NCBI GenBank assembly: GCA_010093485.1
Contig: MU001502.1
Location: forward strand, 1,074,057 to 1,138,056
DNA length: 64,000 bases
Origin: Karstenula rhodostoma CBS 690.94
Taxonomy: Eukaryota; Ascomycota; Dothideomycetes; Pleosporales; Didymosphaeriaceae
Direction of reading: 5' to 3'
This document shows positions 43,659 to 57,834 of this stretch, in pieces. Position numbers and translations under genes: made by a program. Each line of letters begins with the position of its first letter. The first letter of the stretch is position 1. A model generated the notes under the pieces. It did no database searches. It was not told the origin of the DNA and saw only the letters and a list, made by a program, of their open reading frames with translations.

Positions 43659-45275
43659 TCATGACGCTTGCGTCTTGTTCCTTGACAAGAGCGCTTTAAC
43701 ACGTTGCTTGATCGATCGGCGTTCGGTGATCTCGTAGAGGGGTTTGTGCTCCTCGTAGATGTCGTGCTCATCCTCGTAGTCGACGTGCACGTATGCTCTC
43801 TCCACATCGGCAAGTCCTATAAATAGTAAGTCACCAAACCCCAAGTCTGGCGCTAGGGCTCACTCACCTTCAAGCTTTCTTTGCAAGGTCTGGCTGACAT
43901 CGTGGGTGACCTTGAGGGGCAGGCTCTCATCCATGACAATATCCACTTCAACGTAATAGTTCTGTCCAGCATGGTAGGCTCGGCACTGCCATGTATCAGT
44001 CTTGGCCTGATTGTGGGTCACGTCGTCAAACACTTACAGTATCAACCTTCTGAATGCGGGTGTCGTGCGTGACGACGAGGTAGATGAGCTTGGAGATGAA
44101 CTCGTTCGGTGCAGACTTGCCCACAAGGAGCCAGACATGCTCGAAGGCGTTGGCAGCCCAAGAGCACAAAATCAGAAGACCGATGAGGATGGCACCGAGG
44201 GGGTCGAGGTACCACACAACACGGCTTCCGATGATGGACATGGTCAAACCGAAGGCGTTGACAACGATATCGTTGCGGTGGTCGATGAAAAAGACGTGCA
44301 CCGCAGGGTAACGGCGGAGGAAGAAACAGTAGATGCACAGGGAGCCTTTGCAGAAGACTTGGCTGGGTAAGCAATTGTCCAAAGAACCACAGTCTTGCGT
44401 CAACTTACTTGCGACACCCACGAACACGATGGGGATTATGTGGAGCTGTTGGTGCTCCGAAGCACCTGCTCCGAGGGCACGCCCAGACTCAACCTGGTGA
44501 TGGTCAGCATCTCGTGAAACGCGGCAGGCCTGGGGAAGCTCACAATCAATTGAATAGCAACCGTGGTCATGAGGCAGCAAAACATGATGATGCCGATGGT
44601 TTCGATACGCGTACGACCGACAGGGTACTTGTATACACTGGGCCGTGCAGCCATTCGAGATGTGATCAGCATGACGACGGATGATACCAAGTCCATGAAA
44701 GCATCTGCGGCGGTAGCAAACAGTGACAGCGAACCCGTAGAGATGGCAGCATAGAGCTGGATGACGAACAGGAAGAAGTTGACGGCGAAAGAAGCATTTA
44801 CGGCAAATCTGACTTTGGGACCATTCTCCAAGGTGTCAAGAGCAGCCAAGCGTTCCTCATCTCCACTTTCGAGGAACTGGTCGATGAGGGCGTTTTGTCT
44901 TGTGTAGAACTTCTTCATGTGGCGTTTGTTGGCAGACGGGTAGTCGACCTCCATCTGTCTCTGCGTTACATTGGCACGCTTGTGCTGGCCAAGACCCAAT
45001 GGATCACCGCCATTGACAGTGGTGACCTCGTCCAGCTGGTCCGTGACCGCAGCACTGGCAGTGTTGGTGCGCAGAGGGTGGATGGCATCAGCATGCTCAT
45101 TAGCAGTGGCAGTGGAGCGTGCCGACAAGGCTGTCGGTGAGGAGGAGCCAGCCTCGAGTGGTGCAGATGTTGGGTGGGCAGCTTGGCCTTGCTGTGAGGA
45201 GGCTAAAAGTAGAGGTCAGTCTAAACATGCGACGCAATCGGAGACAAGCGGCTTACGACGAGAGCCGGGAGACAT
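43659..45275 (-). CDS. Cation diffusion facilitator (CDF) transporter, Mn-type
   Basis: Exons on the minus strand are 45257..45275, 44544..45202, 44409..44493, 44038..44357, 43868..43985 and 43659..43816, giving 452 aa. A disordered N-terminus of about 100 residues precedes six helices. Helix 2 carries ATAADAFMD, the DxxxD metal site typical of manganese-type CDFs rather than the HxxxD of zinc CDFs. Helix 5 carries HRNDIVVNAFG. The cytosolic C-terminal domain starts after ISKLIYLVV and includes YHAGQNYYVEVDIVMD. Such proteins export Mn2+ from the cytosol into Golgi or vacuole in exchange for protons. Metal choice is inferred from DxxxD. The five introns are 50-54 nt and all keep phase. The first exon encodes only MSPGSR. 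Confidence 0.9.
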
Positions 45276-46669
45276 GTTTTCCGAGCGTGACGAAGTGGAT
45301 CTTTTGTGTGGATGCCTGGAATGGGAGAGAGAGAGCAGGCCATATAAGGAGCCTCTTGTCTTAAACAACAGTGAGCGGCGAGGAGGGCCATGGACTAGCT
45401 CGCTGCTGGAGAGCTTCTCTGCATGCTGAGAAGCACTAGACGCATACAAGCATCTGCAACAGGGTGAACTGTGACGGTGCGGAGGGATGGGACGGAGAGC
45501 CAAACTCGCTAAGCGTTCTGGGCGACAATGACAGCTGGGGGTGAAACGGAGACGCCGTTATGGCAATGCTGCTGTGGGCGTACATTGCTGTCTGGCTGGG
45601 TAGGTGACATGTTGAGGCGTTGCGCGTTGGCTTGCAAGCGTCGCGAGAACGTGGCTACGGGGGAGAGGTGTGCAGGTGCGGCGGGAGGGTCGCGGTGGGA
45701 GGAAGGCTGAGGCAGCTCGCCAGCACCTGCCTGTGGAGCGGGTGTGTAGGGCTATTCTTTCCTCTTGTGGTTCCCTGCGCCTGCCCGCCAAGGCCGGGGA
45801 ATATCACAGTAAGGCTGAGACAGCGATCACGTGGCCGCGCTAGAAGATCGACATGGATCGTCCCAACCACGATAGATACTTCATGCTCTTCGCGTTTCTG
45901 AACCACGGTGCCAAGCCATGTATGCCTACCTTTGAAGGAATGCCCAAGCTGGCCATTGCAGCGGAAACCCCTCTGCCGACTTGGCGCCTGTGTCGAGTGG
46001 AAACACAGCGCAATTTGTACCTGACTTCTCCCGCCCGCACTGCAACACGTCGCCTCTCGCCCTGCAACGCCAAGCGCATCACCACACAGCTTCGACGTGC
46101 TTGCATGTTTCTACCTCAGCCGTGGCCTCAATGCCCGAGCGTGGTGATAGAGCCTCAACGCAGCCACTCCACACTAGCCTTCCCCAGTGCCTAGTCGCCA
46201 CTCCAACCTCGAAGCTTTGAGGACACCATGCTTTTGACTTGGCCAATGAGCCTTGGATTGGTTCCCTGGACAGTGGTACCTTGCACAGTCTGGGACTCCG
46301 CTCTTCTGTGTCAAGCCTCATCTCATCTGCCAAACTAAGACATGGTCTACGTTATTGAAGCTTCGCTACCGTGGTGCTCCACCCAAGCCCTCTCTGAGAC
46401 CGTGCCGATCAGTCAGGAACCGCTAGTTGGTTCCCCAGTACCACATCTTTAAAGCACAACGCATTGCCCAGCGCCGAGCCTCAAGTTGTAACCGTGCGTC
46501 AACTCGTTCGCTTCCTTCACTTCCTTCTCTACTCTCTGGAAGAGGTTCTTTCTTTGTGCTTTCTTCTTTCCTTTCTTTCTCCTTCTCCCGAGGCTGCTGG
46601 CAGGTCCAGACGGAGTTTTTTCTGCATTTTGTTTCCCTTTGAACTTTTGCCTAGAAAACTACATCCATC
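45276..46669. promoter_or_regulatory. Shared upstream region of the CDF and ZIP transporter genes
   Basis: 1.39 kb between two divergent metal-transporter genes. A CT-rich stretch (about 46510-46650: CTTCCTTCACTTCC, TTTCTTCTTTCC) directly before the ZIP start is a typical fungal leader. The frame at 45853-46194 has no domain character and is not called. No metal-response motif could be defined with confidence. Confidence 0.4.
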
Positions 46670-47983
46670 ATGCCGGTAGACGCGATCCACATCGCGGCCG
46701 TCTGTAAGTCAACTCATCCTGACGCACCTCGATACACACTGACTCGTCTAGTCATCGTCTTCATCGCCAGTATCTCAGGCGCCGGCTTTCCAGTGGTGGC
46801 AAAGAAGGTGAAATGGATGAAGATTCCGCCTGGCGCTTTCTTTTTCTGTAAGCACTTCGGAACGGGGGTCCTCATAGCAACCGCATTTGTGCACGTAAGT
46901 CATCGCAGCCTCAGGAGGCGCATCAATTGACGATTCCAGCTACTGCCGACGGCCTTTCAATCACTCAACGATCCGTCGTTGCCGGCCCTCTTCACGGAGC
47001 AGTACCCTGCCATGCCTGGCGTCATCATGATGGGATCCCTTTTCGTGCTGTTCGTCATCGAGATGTGGCTCAACTCGAAGACTGGAGGTCACAGCCACGG
47101 CAGCGCCGATGGACATGAGTTTGCTGGAGGACCCCAACAAGGTGTTAATAATGCCTTCAACAACCCCATCAGGCGTGTCCAGAGCTACGATTCCCAGGTC
47201 ACCATGGCGCATCCGGCAGACAAGAAGGGCCCATGGGTAGAAAATACATATGAGGGCGCCAACCTCCCCTTCGGAAAGCAGGACGACAACGAACTCCAAG
47301 TCAAATCGGAGATGCCGCCGTGGTTCATCGTCTTCTACGAGCAATATGTGCGCCAGCGCGACGAGATGATGTCCATGGTCAACCACGCTATGCCTGCTCT
47401 ACCCAACTACAACCAACCGCCGCCCTCGGACATTGAGAAGCAGCAGTTGTACTTTGAGACCGATGTTGAAGAGCGCCCAGTCGATCCCGCAGTGCTCAAG
47501 AAACTCTCTTCGCAAATCACGCTTATCGAAGGTGGTATCCTGTTCCATTCGGTTTTTGTCGGCATGACTATTTCGCTCACGGCAGACGGATTCATCGTGC
47601 TTCTCGTCGCCATCATCTTCCACCAGGCTTTCGAGGGTCTTGGTCTGGGTTCACGTATCGCCGCCGTTCCCTACCCCAAGGGCAGCTGGAAGCCGTGGGC
47701 GCTCGTTGTCGCTTTCGGAACCACTGCTCCCTTTGGCCAGGCCCTCGGTCTCGCAATTGGCAACGCTTTCGACCCTGAGAGCCCGCTTGGTCTGATTCTC
47801 ATCGGTACATTCAACGCCATCTCATCAGGTCTTCTGCTCTACGCTGCGCTAGTCGATTTGCTCGCAGAAGACTTCCTGTCAGAGGAGGCACAGCACACTT
47901 TGACCGGCAGCACGAAGAAGAAGGCTTTCTGCTACGTGTTAATAGGCGCCGCTGGTATGTCTATTGTCGGCGCTTTCGCATAA
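46670..47983 (+). CDS. ZIP family zinc/iron transporter
   Basis: Exons 46670..46703, 46752..46894 and 46940..47983 give 406 aa. Eight helices are visible. Helix 2 (KHFGTGVLIATAFVHLLPTA) is completed across the second junction. A cytosolic loop between helices 3 and 4 holds a short His-rich motif (GGHSHGSADGHEF) and about 100 hydrophilic residues. Helix 4 has EGGILFHSVFVGMT, and helix 5 has IIFHQAFEGLGLGSR, whose HxxxE is the metal path of ZIPs. ZIP proteins bring Zn2+ or Fe2+ into the cytosol; this layout resembles fungal Zrt1/Zrt2-type plasma-membrane carriers. Introns are 48 and 45 nt. The first is in frame without a stop. It is divergent from the CDF gene. Confidence 0.95.
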
Positions 47984-48688
47984 GCACACACACCTTCACT
48001 TCTCAAAGTACACCCGTGGGGCGTTTGACCCAACGCATCACGAATCTACGAATCACCACACGCATTACGTCTCGTCATTGCGAAATCGCGACCGAGCCCT
48101 ACGACGGCCTGGTCTCGCATGCAAAATCCTCATCCTCTCTCTTTCTCATTTGTCACGAAGTTGGAGACGCGAGTAACCTCCAGTCAGTCCGCATTATTAT
48201 GCGCTCGCATTGGGTAAGGCTATGACTTGGTCATGCAGGCAGGCAGTCTTGCACGGTGTGTGCGCGGGTCTTGTACAGTATTGGATGGGGGAGTCGTCAC
48301 GGCGTTGTCCGCTATACTGGTGTGGCTCAATCATCTTTATAATTCTTACACGAAAGAACGTCTTAAACAGGGGCAACCATTCTTTCTTTGATGGTAGCGG
48401 GTCAATGCCATGTATATCAGTTGCCTGTCAAGCTATTTTTTGTACTTGTAGACGGGCAAGGCACTTCATTGCATCTGTGGGACTGAGGCGCTCAACTTTG
48501 CTGATCATACGCGTGGTGTAGGTGATGAGGCCGCAGCATCGCCCAGTCTTGCGTTCGTTGTTGAAAACCCGCAGGATCTCCCTGCGACCCTGATACTGAT
48601 TCTGATGCTGAGCACTTTGCGCTTTCCACTCCTGCAGGTCGTGAGGTCGACAACGCACACCGTGCCACAGGCCCATATCCGCGATTCC
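47984..48688. other. Intergenic region downstream of the ZIP gene
   Basis: The 3' flank of the ZIP gene, leading to the CAA repeat. No gene recognised. Confidence 0.4.
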
Positions 48689-48701
48689 ATGTCCGCACCT
48701 C

Positions 48702-48739
<38 letters not shown>

Positions 48740-49315
48740 CGGGGAGCGGATCCCCAGTCCAACGAAAACCAGCTATCGGTTCGTTCCAGCCAACAAAAAA
48801 AACAAGGAGAGATGCGCTCTAGCGGAAACCATCGAAGAGAGCTCCGCCGCAGTCTTCACACAACGGAAAACAAATGCGCCTACCGTCCCGCTGCGAAGTG
48901 CCCTTCCCATCCCCTCCCAGACCCCTTATATACCCCAAACCACGGCGCGAAGAATCCCCGCCCGCTCTTGTCCGTCGGCGCAGGACGCTCGCACTCCGGA
49001 GCCAAGATCGGAAGCAACCCCGTCCGAAAGCAGTCGCGGGCACGATTGGGAGCACATCGTCAGCGGGAGTCTGCGCTGTCGTGCGCGGCGCTGGGTCTTG
49101 GGTGGGACGACGTGGTGGTTGGGGGCAGTGGGGGTTCTTGGCTGGGTATAACTTGTCTGGGGATTTATGGCGGGTGGCTTCCTGCCGACGCGTGCGCTGT
49201 TGGAGGTGTTGCGCGAAACGTTATCTCGACTTTTAAGGTCTGGGATGTGCGGCTTGTTGGCGAATCACGGGGGGTGTTACGCGACTTTGTGGAGAGCATG
49301 ATGGTGCGCTTGTGA
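48689..49315 (+). CDS. Doubtful ORF starting with a polyglutamine tract
   Basis: From the ATG at 48689 the frame reads MSAP, 13 Gln, RGADPQSNENQLSVRSSQQ and continues to a stop at 49315 (208 codons). The first about 45 residues look like a plausible disordered protein start. The rest changes to Pro/Arg-rich then Gly/Val-rich sequence without a domain. An unrecognised intron soon after the Gln tract is possible. It may also be a short transcribed but non-coding region upstream of the Zn2Cys6 gene. Confidence 0.25.
48701..48740. repeat. (CAA)13 microsatellite
   Basis: 40 bases of uninterrupted CAA repeat; on the plus strand it encodes Gln in the doubtful ORF. Confidence 0.95.
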
Positions 49316-49753
49316 AACTCGTCGGATATTTATCTGGGGACGTAGGACGGTTCGTGTTTGGAGTGTGATACGATGGGGGCGGGAGATGTAGTCGCGCGTT
49401 CTAGCTGCATCGGGGAGCTGTGCCAAGAGATGCTGTGATTGGTGCGGTGCAACTGCGGGCTTGGCAGGATAGAACTGCGCGCAACTCTCAAGTCAATCTA
49501 TCAATCTACTACAAGCCTCCTAGAGATTGAAGTCATTCGAGCACATGTACTCTTATCATATCTCCGACGACAACTTGTGCTATGACGGTTGTGCGAGATC
49601 CGACATGGCGCTGTAAGCCGGCTGTTCACGTGGGCTCGGAAGCCGCGGTCCAAAGCGGGGTAAGCCGCGAAATGCCGTAACCCGCCCACTGCCTGCCGTT
49701 TTCAAGCAAATTCTCCTGCGATATCCTCCTCGCTGTCATTTCACCATCGCGCC
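49316..49753. other. Intergenic region upstream of the Zn2Cys6 regulator
   Basis: 438 bp of 5' flank. No motif or repeat called. Confidence 0.4.
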
Positions 49754-52358
49754 ATGTCGCAGCAACCCCAGGACGACAGGACACCCCCCGAAGCGCCACA
49801 GGACACCGCATCCAAGAAGCGGACCCACCCTGACGACTTTAAGCGCGCCTACAAGGCCTGCATCAATTGTCGCCAGCGCAAGGCTAAATGCATACTTGAC
49901 ACTACGCCCGAGGGCGAATTGAAGCCGCCATGCCAGCGTTGCAAGAGAGAAATGCGAGAATGCGTTTTCCGTTCAGAGCGCTCGTGGGTGAAGAGACGGA
50001 AGCCTGGGGAGGCCAGGGAATTCGAAGACCATCCTACCGAGCATCATGACAATATACCTTCCGGGACCAGTGGAGCACAGATGTCGAACCAGCATCGTGC
50101 TTCCATCTCGGCCCAAGCCATATCTCCCCATGATTCGGTACACACCAGGCGGTCCGATATTATGTCCCCACCGGCCCACTTACGCAGAGTTTCTACCTCT
50201 CAACCCGACCTGTCCCACTCCGTCATGAGGACGGTAGTTTCCAGCGGCAGCGATGCTTTGAACTTGCTTTTCGAGGCTGCACATCATAGAGATGCACTTG
50301 AGAACCAAGCGCGTGTCGAAAGCCAAGCGCAAGATACCCCTCGGTCAGGTACGTCGTACGGCCTAGGTATGTATTTTACTCTCACAACCTCCCGTATCAC
50401 TACAATCTGCCACTTCACTTTCCTACTGTTCTCTTGCAAACACTCATGAGTCCACCTGTGCTACACCATCACTGACCACAGCGCTCAGCAGGACCCGATG
50501 GCCAACCATCCTCTCCCTTCACCTTCAAGGCGCAACCCGTGCAGATGTCACAGCCGTCTCAAGAGACACTGCGAGTATGGACAACATGTAGATTTGTACA
50601 AATGGGCTGGTTCTCTGCGCACGAAGCCGTTACCTACGTCGATTTGTTCTTCAAGAACTGCTCACCACTTTCACCCATCCTCTCTGATTTTTACTCTCAT
50701 CACGAGAATCACTGGTCATTGATAGCTTTGGATCCGTTCTTGTGTGTGACTATTCTTATGATATCTTCGCGTTATAACATACTACCCGGCGTTGGCGGTG
50801 CATCCAGAGGCTACTTTGTCCATGATCGCTTGTGGGAGCAATGTCAACGCTTCATTATGAAAATTATGCTAGGGCAGGTCAAGTTGTCCAAGGCTCAATC
50901 ACGGACAATCGGCTCCATAGAAGCACTGCTGCTTCTATCTGAGTGGCATCCACGTGCTTTGCACTTCCCTACTGCCAGTGATGGTTGGGATTGCGAGCTC
51001 ATGATTGGAGCCAACAACACGACTTCAGAGGGTGTCCAGATCCTCGAAGGCGATACAACGTCCAGTCGCTGGCTTGAAGATGTCATTGAGCCAGCAAAAC
51101 GATCCGACCGGATGTCGTGGATGCTGATGGGTTGCGCACTCTCGCTTGCTCAAGAGCTGGGCTTGTTTGAAGAGAATGGAAACGTTGAGAGAGACCAGCA
51201 GTCGTACCCAAAGACATCCTCCGAAGCGCTTGTTCAGCGGCGAATTCGCGCCCGAAAGCTGCTCTATGTTTTCATCGAGCAACTCTCGTGGCGCCTGGGT
51301 TGCACATCCATGATACCTCAAAGTCTGAATCATGCCTTGATGGAGAAACTACCTGTCAATTCGACGACTGGTGCGCCTGAGGAATGGCAGGGGTTCATGA
51401 GCGCATGGGTCGAGCTGACGAAGTTGGCCCGATCGGTATCAGACACCATCTATCCTTCAACGAATACTACGCGCAATTTGCTGCGAACAGGAAGATATAT
51501 TGGCCTTCTCGAACACTTCCAGCCTTTACTCACGACGTGGAGGAAGAAATATCTGGATCCATGCAGTAAGAATTCAACACAGCACTTTGCGTCTGCGTCC
51601 CTGCTAACACCGTTCCAGAGCTCAAGGTCGGACTTCACGACATGTTGTGCATAGAATACCAGTACGTTAGAATTTACACGAATTCTCTCGGTATGCAAGC
51701 TGTGGTGGAGCGTACCCTCGCTGAAACCGATCCCGACGGACCGCCAGAGGAGATCCTGCCACTGAACTTGGAACCAAGAGATTACGACTTCATTCAAGAA
51801 GTTGTGGATGGAAGCTGTCAGATCTTGCAGAAAGTCGTTCAGCTCTATGAGTCTGGCGCTCTGCGCTACTCACCGGTGCGGATATTTCTTCGCATCACTG
51901 CGTCCTCCATCTACCTGATCAAGGCGTTGAGTCTGGGTTCTCGAAACCAGAAACTCCAGAACTCCCTCGATATTTTGGACGCCGCTATCCGTGCCATGCG
52001 TTCCAGTACGCTCGACGACATGCATCTCGCCTCTCGATACGCTACTCTGCTTGACCTGCACGTAGCGAAGCTGCGCGAGAACTTTGTTGTGTCTGCGCGA
52101 CCGCCGCGCATCCCTTCACGCGGTGTATCGCTAGAAAACAATACGACAGCTGGGATGGACTTCTTGAACAATCATAACGCAGGCACTTCAGGGATCGCTT
52201 CGCTTGCCAATGACGTTCACGGTCTGATGCCGGACGACGACTGGCTGGCCCTGCCGTTCGATCCCGCGATGGCGCCTTTTGGTCTGGATTCGAACCCGAG
52301 CTTCCAGCAAGGTTTTGACGATGGGACGTTGGATTTCATATGGAATTTGCCGATGTAG
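49754..52358 (+). CDS. Zn2Cys6 fungal transcription factor
   Basis: Exons 49754..50366, 50489..51565 and 51619..52358 give 809 aa. The zinc cluster uses Cys36, 39, 46, 60, 63 and 70 (ACINCRQRKAKC, 13 residues, CQRCKREMREC). The loop between the third and fourth Cys is long because of DTTPEGELKPP. A Ser/His-rich linker follows, then the middle-homology region with MGWFSAHEAVTYVDLFFKNC and LLLLSEWHPRALHFP. The C-terminus is acidic and aromatic (MPDDDWLALPFDPAMAPFG), a likely activation segment. Intron 1 (122 nt) has an equally good donor 19 bases earlier (CAG|GTACGT) in the same phase, so six residues may be optional. The target is unknown; it ends tail-to-tail against HPPD. Confidence 0.9.
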
Positions 52359-52752
52359 TGATGGTCTTGCGTAGTAGCGGGCGCTGATTTTGAAGCTCGA
52401 ATTCTCACGAAAAAGCGGAAGACATATATTTACGACTGAGATGCTTCACGCCACGGTGGTTCACTTGGACAGATTTTACTTCACGTACTGCTAGATGGAC
52501 GTTCACCAGATAGACGGTTAGGATTACAAGGCAGCCTCCTTGTTTTTGCGCTTGGAACAAGTGTCTCAAATGTGAGAAAGTCTGACTGACTCAGGTGGAT
52601 AGTAAATATCTAAAAATGATATATGCAGTCGAAACTGAGTGCTGTCATCCTAATGCTAACTTTCAACGCTCAAAACAGGATCCCGATACCAATACACCTC
52701 CACGTGTCCGATGCAAAGACAAGTCACACAAGTCCCAGCATATCCTCCTCCC
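52359..52752. other. Intergenic 3' regions of the regulator and HPPD genes
   Basis: 394 bp between convergent 3' ends, AT-rich in part. No gene or repeat recognised. Confidence 0.5.
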
Positions 52753-54905
<2,153 letters not shown>

Positions 54906-55625
54906 ATGGCAATCTCAACGCCCAACACGACGCTTTCTGCGAACGACGCAAGAATCTTAAACGCACTATTCGACCCAGAAACACTCCCTTCATCAGTCGC
55001 AGCAGAGAAATCAACCTCCACAATCGACGACACTCTGCCCTCACACCCTCACATCACTTCATCACAGCTCCACACTCTGGAGGCCCAACAAAGCGAGCTG
55101 GTGCGACACATCACATCAAGCTCATCCACCTCCGACATAGAAGCCGCGATAAGGCAACAGGACGAGATAATAACGAAACACCCCAACTACCCCAGCGCCC
55201 ATCTCAACCGTGCCATGCTCCGGCGCATGAAGCTAGAATCCTCACTCCCGAAAGACGCCTCCATCTTCTCATCGCCCGAGCCAGAAATAGAACACCTCTT
55301 CACGGACTTGTCCCGCTCAATCTCATCAACGCTCTCCTCTTCATCGGCAAATACCTCTGTATCCACATACCAAGCACGCATCCTGCGGACCGCATATTCC
55401 CACCGCGCGTACCTGTATCTGAAAGCTGCGGAACTAGGGGTGGCGTGGAGGGGGAAAGGGAAGAGCGAGCTGGAGGAATCGGCGAGTGCGGATTTTGCGT
55501 CGGCGGCGAGGTTTGGAGATGAGGTTGCGAGGGAGATGAGCGTGCGGACGAATCCGTATGCGAAGATGTGTGGGGCGATTGTTAGGAATGCGTTGGAGGA
55601 GGAGAGGAAGGATATGCTGGGTTAG
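54906..55625 (+). CDS. TTC36: Tetratricopeptide repeat protein 36 (TTC36) homologue
   Basis: A single exon of 239 aa. Three blocks match the animal TTC36 layout: an N-terminal ARILNALFDPETLPSS (animal: ND..VLQAIFNPDTP), a central TPR helix pair with DEIITKHPNYPSAHLNRAML, and a C-terminal ADFASAARFGDEVAR followed by RTNPYAKMCGAIVRNAL (animal: NPYAALCNRML). Between the TPR units lies a Ser-rich insert that makes it longer than the animal protein. TPR pairs bind peptides of partner proteins. In mouse, TTC36 is reported to protect HPD, the HPPD orthologue, from ubiquitin-dependent loss. The fungal gene lies next to HPPD, head-to-head. Confidence 0.85.
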   Translation: MAISTPNTTLSANDARILNALFDPETLPSSVAAEKSTSTIDDTLPSHPHITSSQLHTLEAQQSELVRHITSSSSTSDIEAAIRQQDEIITKHPNYPSAHLNRAMLRRMKLESSLPKDASIFSSPEPEIEHLFTDLSRSISSTLSSSSANTSVSTYQARILRTAYSHRAYLYLKAAELGVAWRGKGKSELEESASADFASAARFGDEVAREMSVRTNPYAKMCGAIVRNALEEERKDMLG

Positions 55626-55835
55626 CTGTATGTAGAATTGAAAGAAATGCTTGGATATCTTGGTGGGGGTTTGTCGGCGGTCCGATGCGCTTGAGTGGAG
55701 TGGTCTTCCGCGAAAACGTCTTGCACAGCACTTGTCAGCAGGTGTTGTCGTACTCATGAACATGAACAAGCTTCCATGTACTTCGGTCGTCTATCGTACT
55801 ACAAATCTAAGGGTATTTCCGCGACTATGTCACAA

Positions 55836-57001
55836 TCACCTATACAGCAGCGACAAATCTGCAAACTCCCCCAACACGCCATCTTTCCCACCGTCCCAAA
55901 CCTCGTGCAGCCCATCGAGCTCCGAATACGCCTCCGCAAACCTCAAACCCCTCCTTCTTTCTCTCTCAATGACGTTCCAGTTCCAGTCCACGCTGCCTTT
56001 CTCGGGCAACACACCTTCTATATCCCCATTAACCCTCCCATTCACCTCTCCCTCCTCATCGCCTGCATACACCCACTCTTCGGGCTTCTCCGGCACCATG
56101 TCCGCATCGAACAGTGCCTTCTCCGGCGGAATCGTCAGCCTCCCGCGCTTAATCACATATCGTGCAATGGCCGTCGCGAACACGGCGCCCTTCAGCTTCT
56201 CCGGATCCACCTCCTCGCCCTGCACGCGCTTGCTCTTCCTCCACGGCTGCAAGCTGAAGCTCGCGGGCTTCCCGACGCCGGGCTTGACCAGGTGCGTGAC
56301 GAGGTAGAACCACTTCCGGTCCCAGCTGAGCAGCCGTGTCCACATTTCGAATTTCTGGTACGGCAGAATCTCCTTCTTGAAGTTGCACTGCACACCGCCC
56401 AGCGCGATCATGTATTTTGCGTTTCCTCCCGCGGGTGTGTTAGTACCTTCGGTTGCGCCGAGGCCGGCGGTGACTGCTGTGGCGCTCTTATTCGATGCGC
56501 GGGGCATGTGGAAGCCGCCCTGGGAGACTTTGCGGATACCGTTACGCACGATGCTCGTGAAGAGGTGTGTGCGCGAGATGTCCATATCAGCGAAGTATGT
56601 ACTGTTTGACTTGTGCATGTTGAAGTCAATTTCGAGGAGGGGCGCGTGGGTTTGCGTTATTACGGGTTGAAAGAGGGCATGTGGCGGAATCGGCGTGGGT
56701 TGGAGGAAGATTTGGTACCAGTAGGCTTTGAAGAAGCGTAGCTGTAGGAGCGTTGTCAGCCTTGGGATCAGATGATAAGGGGCAATGTTGGTCGGATACG
56801 TACATGCCACACAAATGGCAAGTTCTTGAAGTTCATCAGCGCAAAAATAATCGCGAGGAGCCTCCATATGCCTCCCGGCGCATCCACGCCAGACCATCTG
56901 GCTAGGAGAGCGCGGGAGCTGGGCTGGCTGACCAGCGCAGCCACGGCTGCTCCCACAGCCGCTATGCTGATAGCGCGCGTCATTGTGAGCTTCAACGACA
57001 T
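55836..57001 (-). CDS. Thioesterase-like (4HBT/hot-dog superfamily) membrane-anchored protein
   Basis: Exons on the minus strand are 56804..57001 and 55836..56741, giving 367 aa. Residues about 8-24 are hydrophobic and a second hydrophobic stretch (WRLLAIIFALMNFKNLPFVW) ends exon 1, so the protein is likely membrane-anchored. Exon 2 begins LRFFKAYWYQIFLQP. Then comes the hot-dog-type segment LEIDFNMHKSNSTYFADMDI, where the Asn-Ser-Tyr-Asp pattern corresponds to the 4HBT helix region, and KFEMWTRLLSWDRKWFYLVT. Fungal members are often labelled capsule-polysaccharide or thioesterase-like proteins (the DSCD75/THEM6-like group). The substrate is unknown. The 62-nt intron keeps phase. The ATG at 57001 follows an in-frame TTG. 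Confidence 0.75.
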
Positions 57002-57834
57002 CAACGAGGGGATTTCGCGATTGTGAAAAGGCGACAGTGCGCCATCAGAGCGATAGGGCTGCGCTTTATGGTGTATGTGGGTCTGAACGATGCCCTAGGC
57101 TGCTATGTAATTCTTGTCAGGGGCCGAGGCTCGGACGTCCTAGTGCCGCCTTCCGGACAGGGGTCTTCGCAAGGTGTCCTACATAGGGTAACTTGACTTC
57201 GCACATGCTGAGGAGGATTCTGAGGTGAAGCCTCTGTAATGGTTGTTTGAAAAATGCAACACAAGCTCATAATGGGGATCTAGCGTCTGGGTTGAAGCAT
57301 TGCAGCGTGTACACCTGGATTGTTGTGTGCTGCATCATTGTAGTCTGCACCCAAGTAGCACCGACTATTGTTGAGCCATCAGAGACGACTGTGGGTTCTA
57401 CGTTGGCACTGAAGTTTTATCGATTTGTTGCGAGAACTAGCACCAATATTTGCTGTAGGCGAACTGGTTTGTTTGAAGTCGGACTGGATCCTCGTATGAA
57501 TAGTAAAGCCGCTTGAGCGGTGAACGGGGACAGTTCGCTTCGCATCGATTCACGCGAGGTAGGCGCGCGGAACCTACACATCCATCACCCACGCGTATTC
57601 CGCCGGCATCTTGGCGTAAATTATGGACACCGAAAAGTGCCACGCTTACTATTCTTCGAGATTTGACTCATGACGCATGTGCCCATCTTAACGCTCGCCG
57701 CGCCGGCTGGGGCCTGCGTTGCTACGCGAATAGGATGACAACACGAAACCCAACCCTACATTGACCAGGGGACAACAGACACCAGTGTGGCTGCTATGCC
57801 CCTTGCGTTGCATGAGCTGCGGGTTGTTCGAGAC
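57002..57834. other. Intergenic region between the thioesterase-like and eIF2D genes
   Basis: 833 bp. Short frames at 57247-57764 have no domain-like pattern. No repeat or RNA gene recognised. Confidence 0.4.

Noticed and set aside
45853..46194. 113-codon plus frame between the CDF and ZIP genes
   Set aside because: Its composition is unlike neighbouring proteins and an opposite-strand frame of similar length overlaps it.
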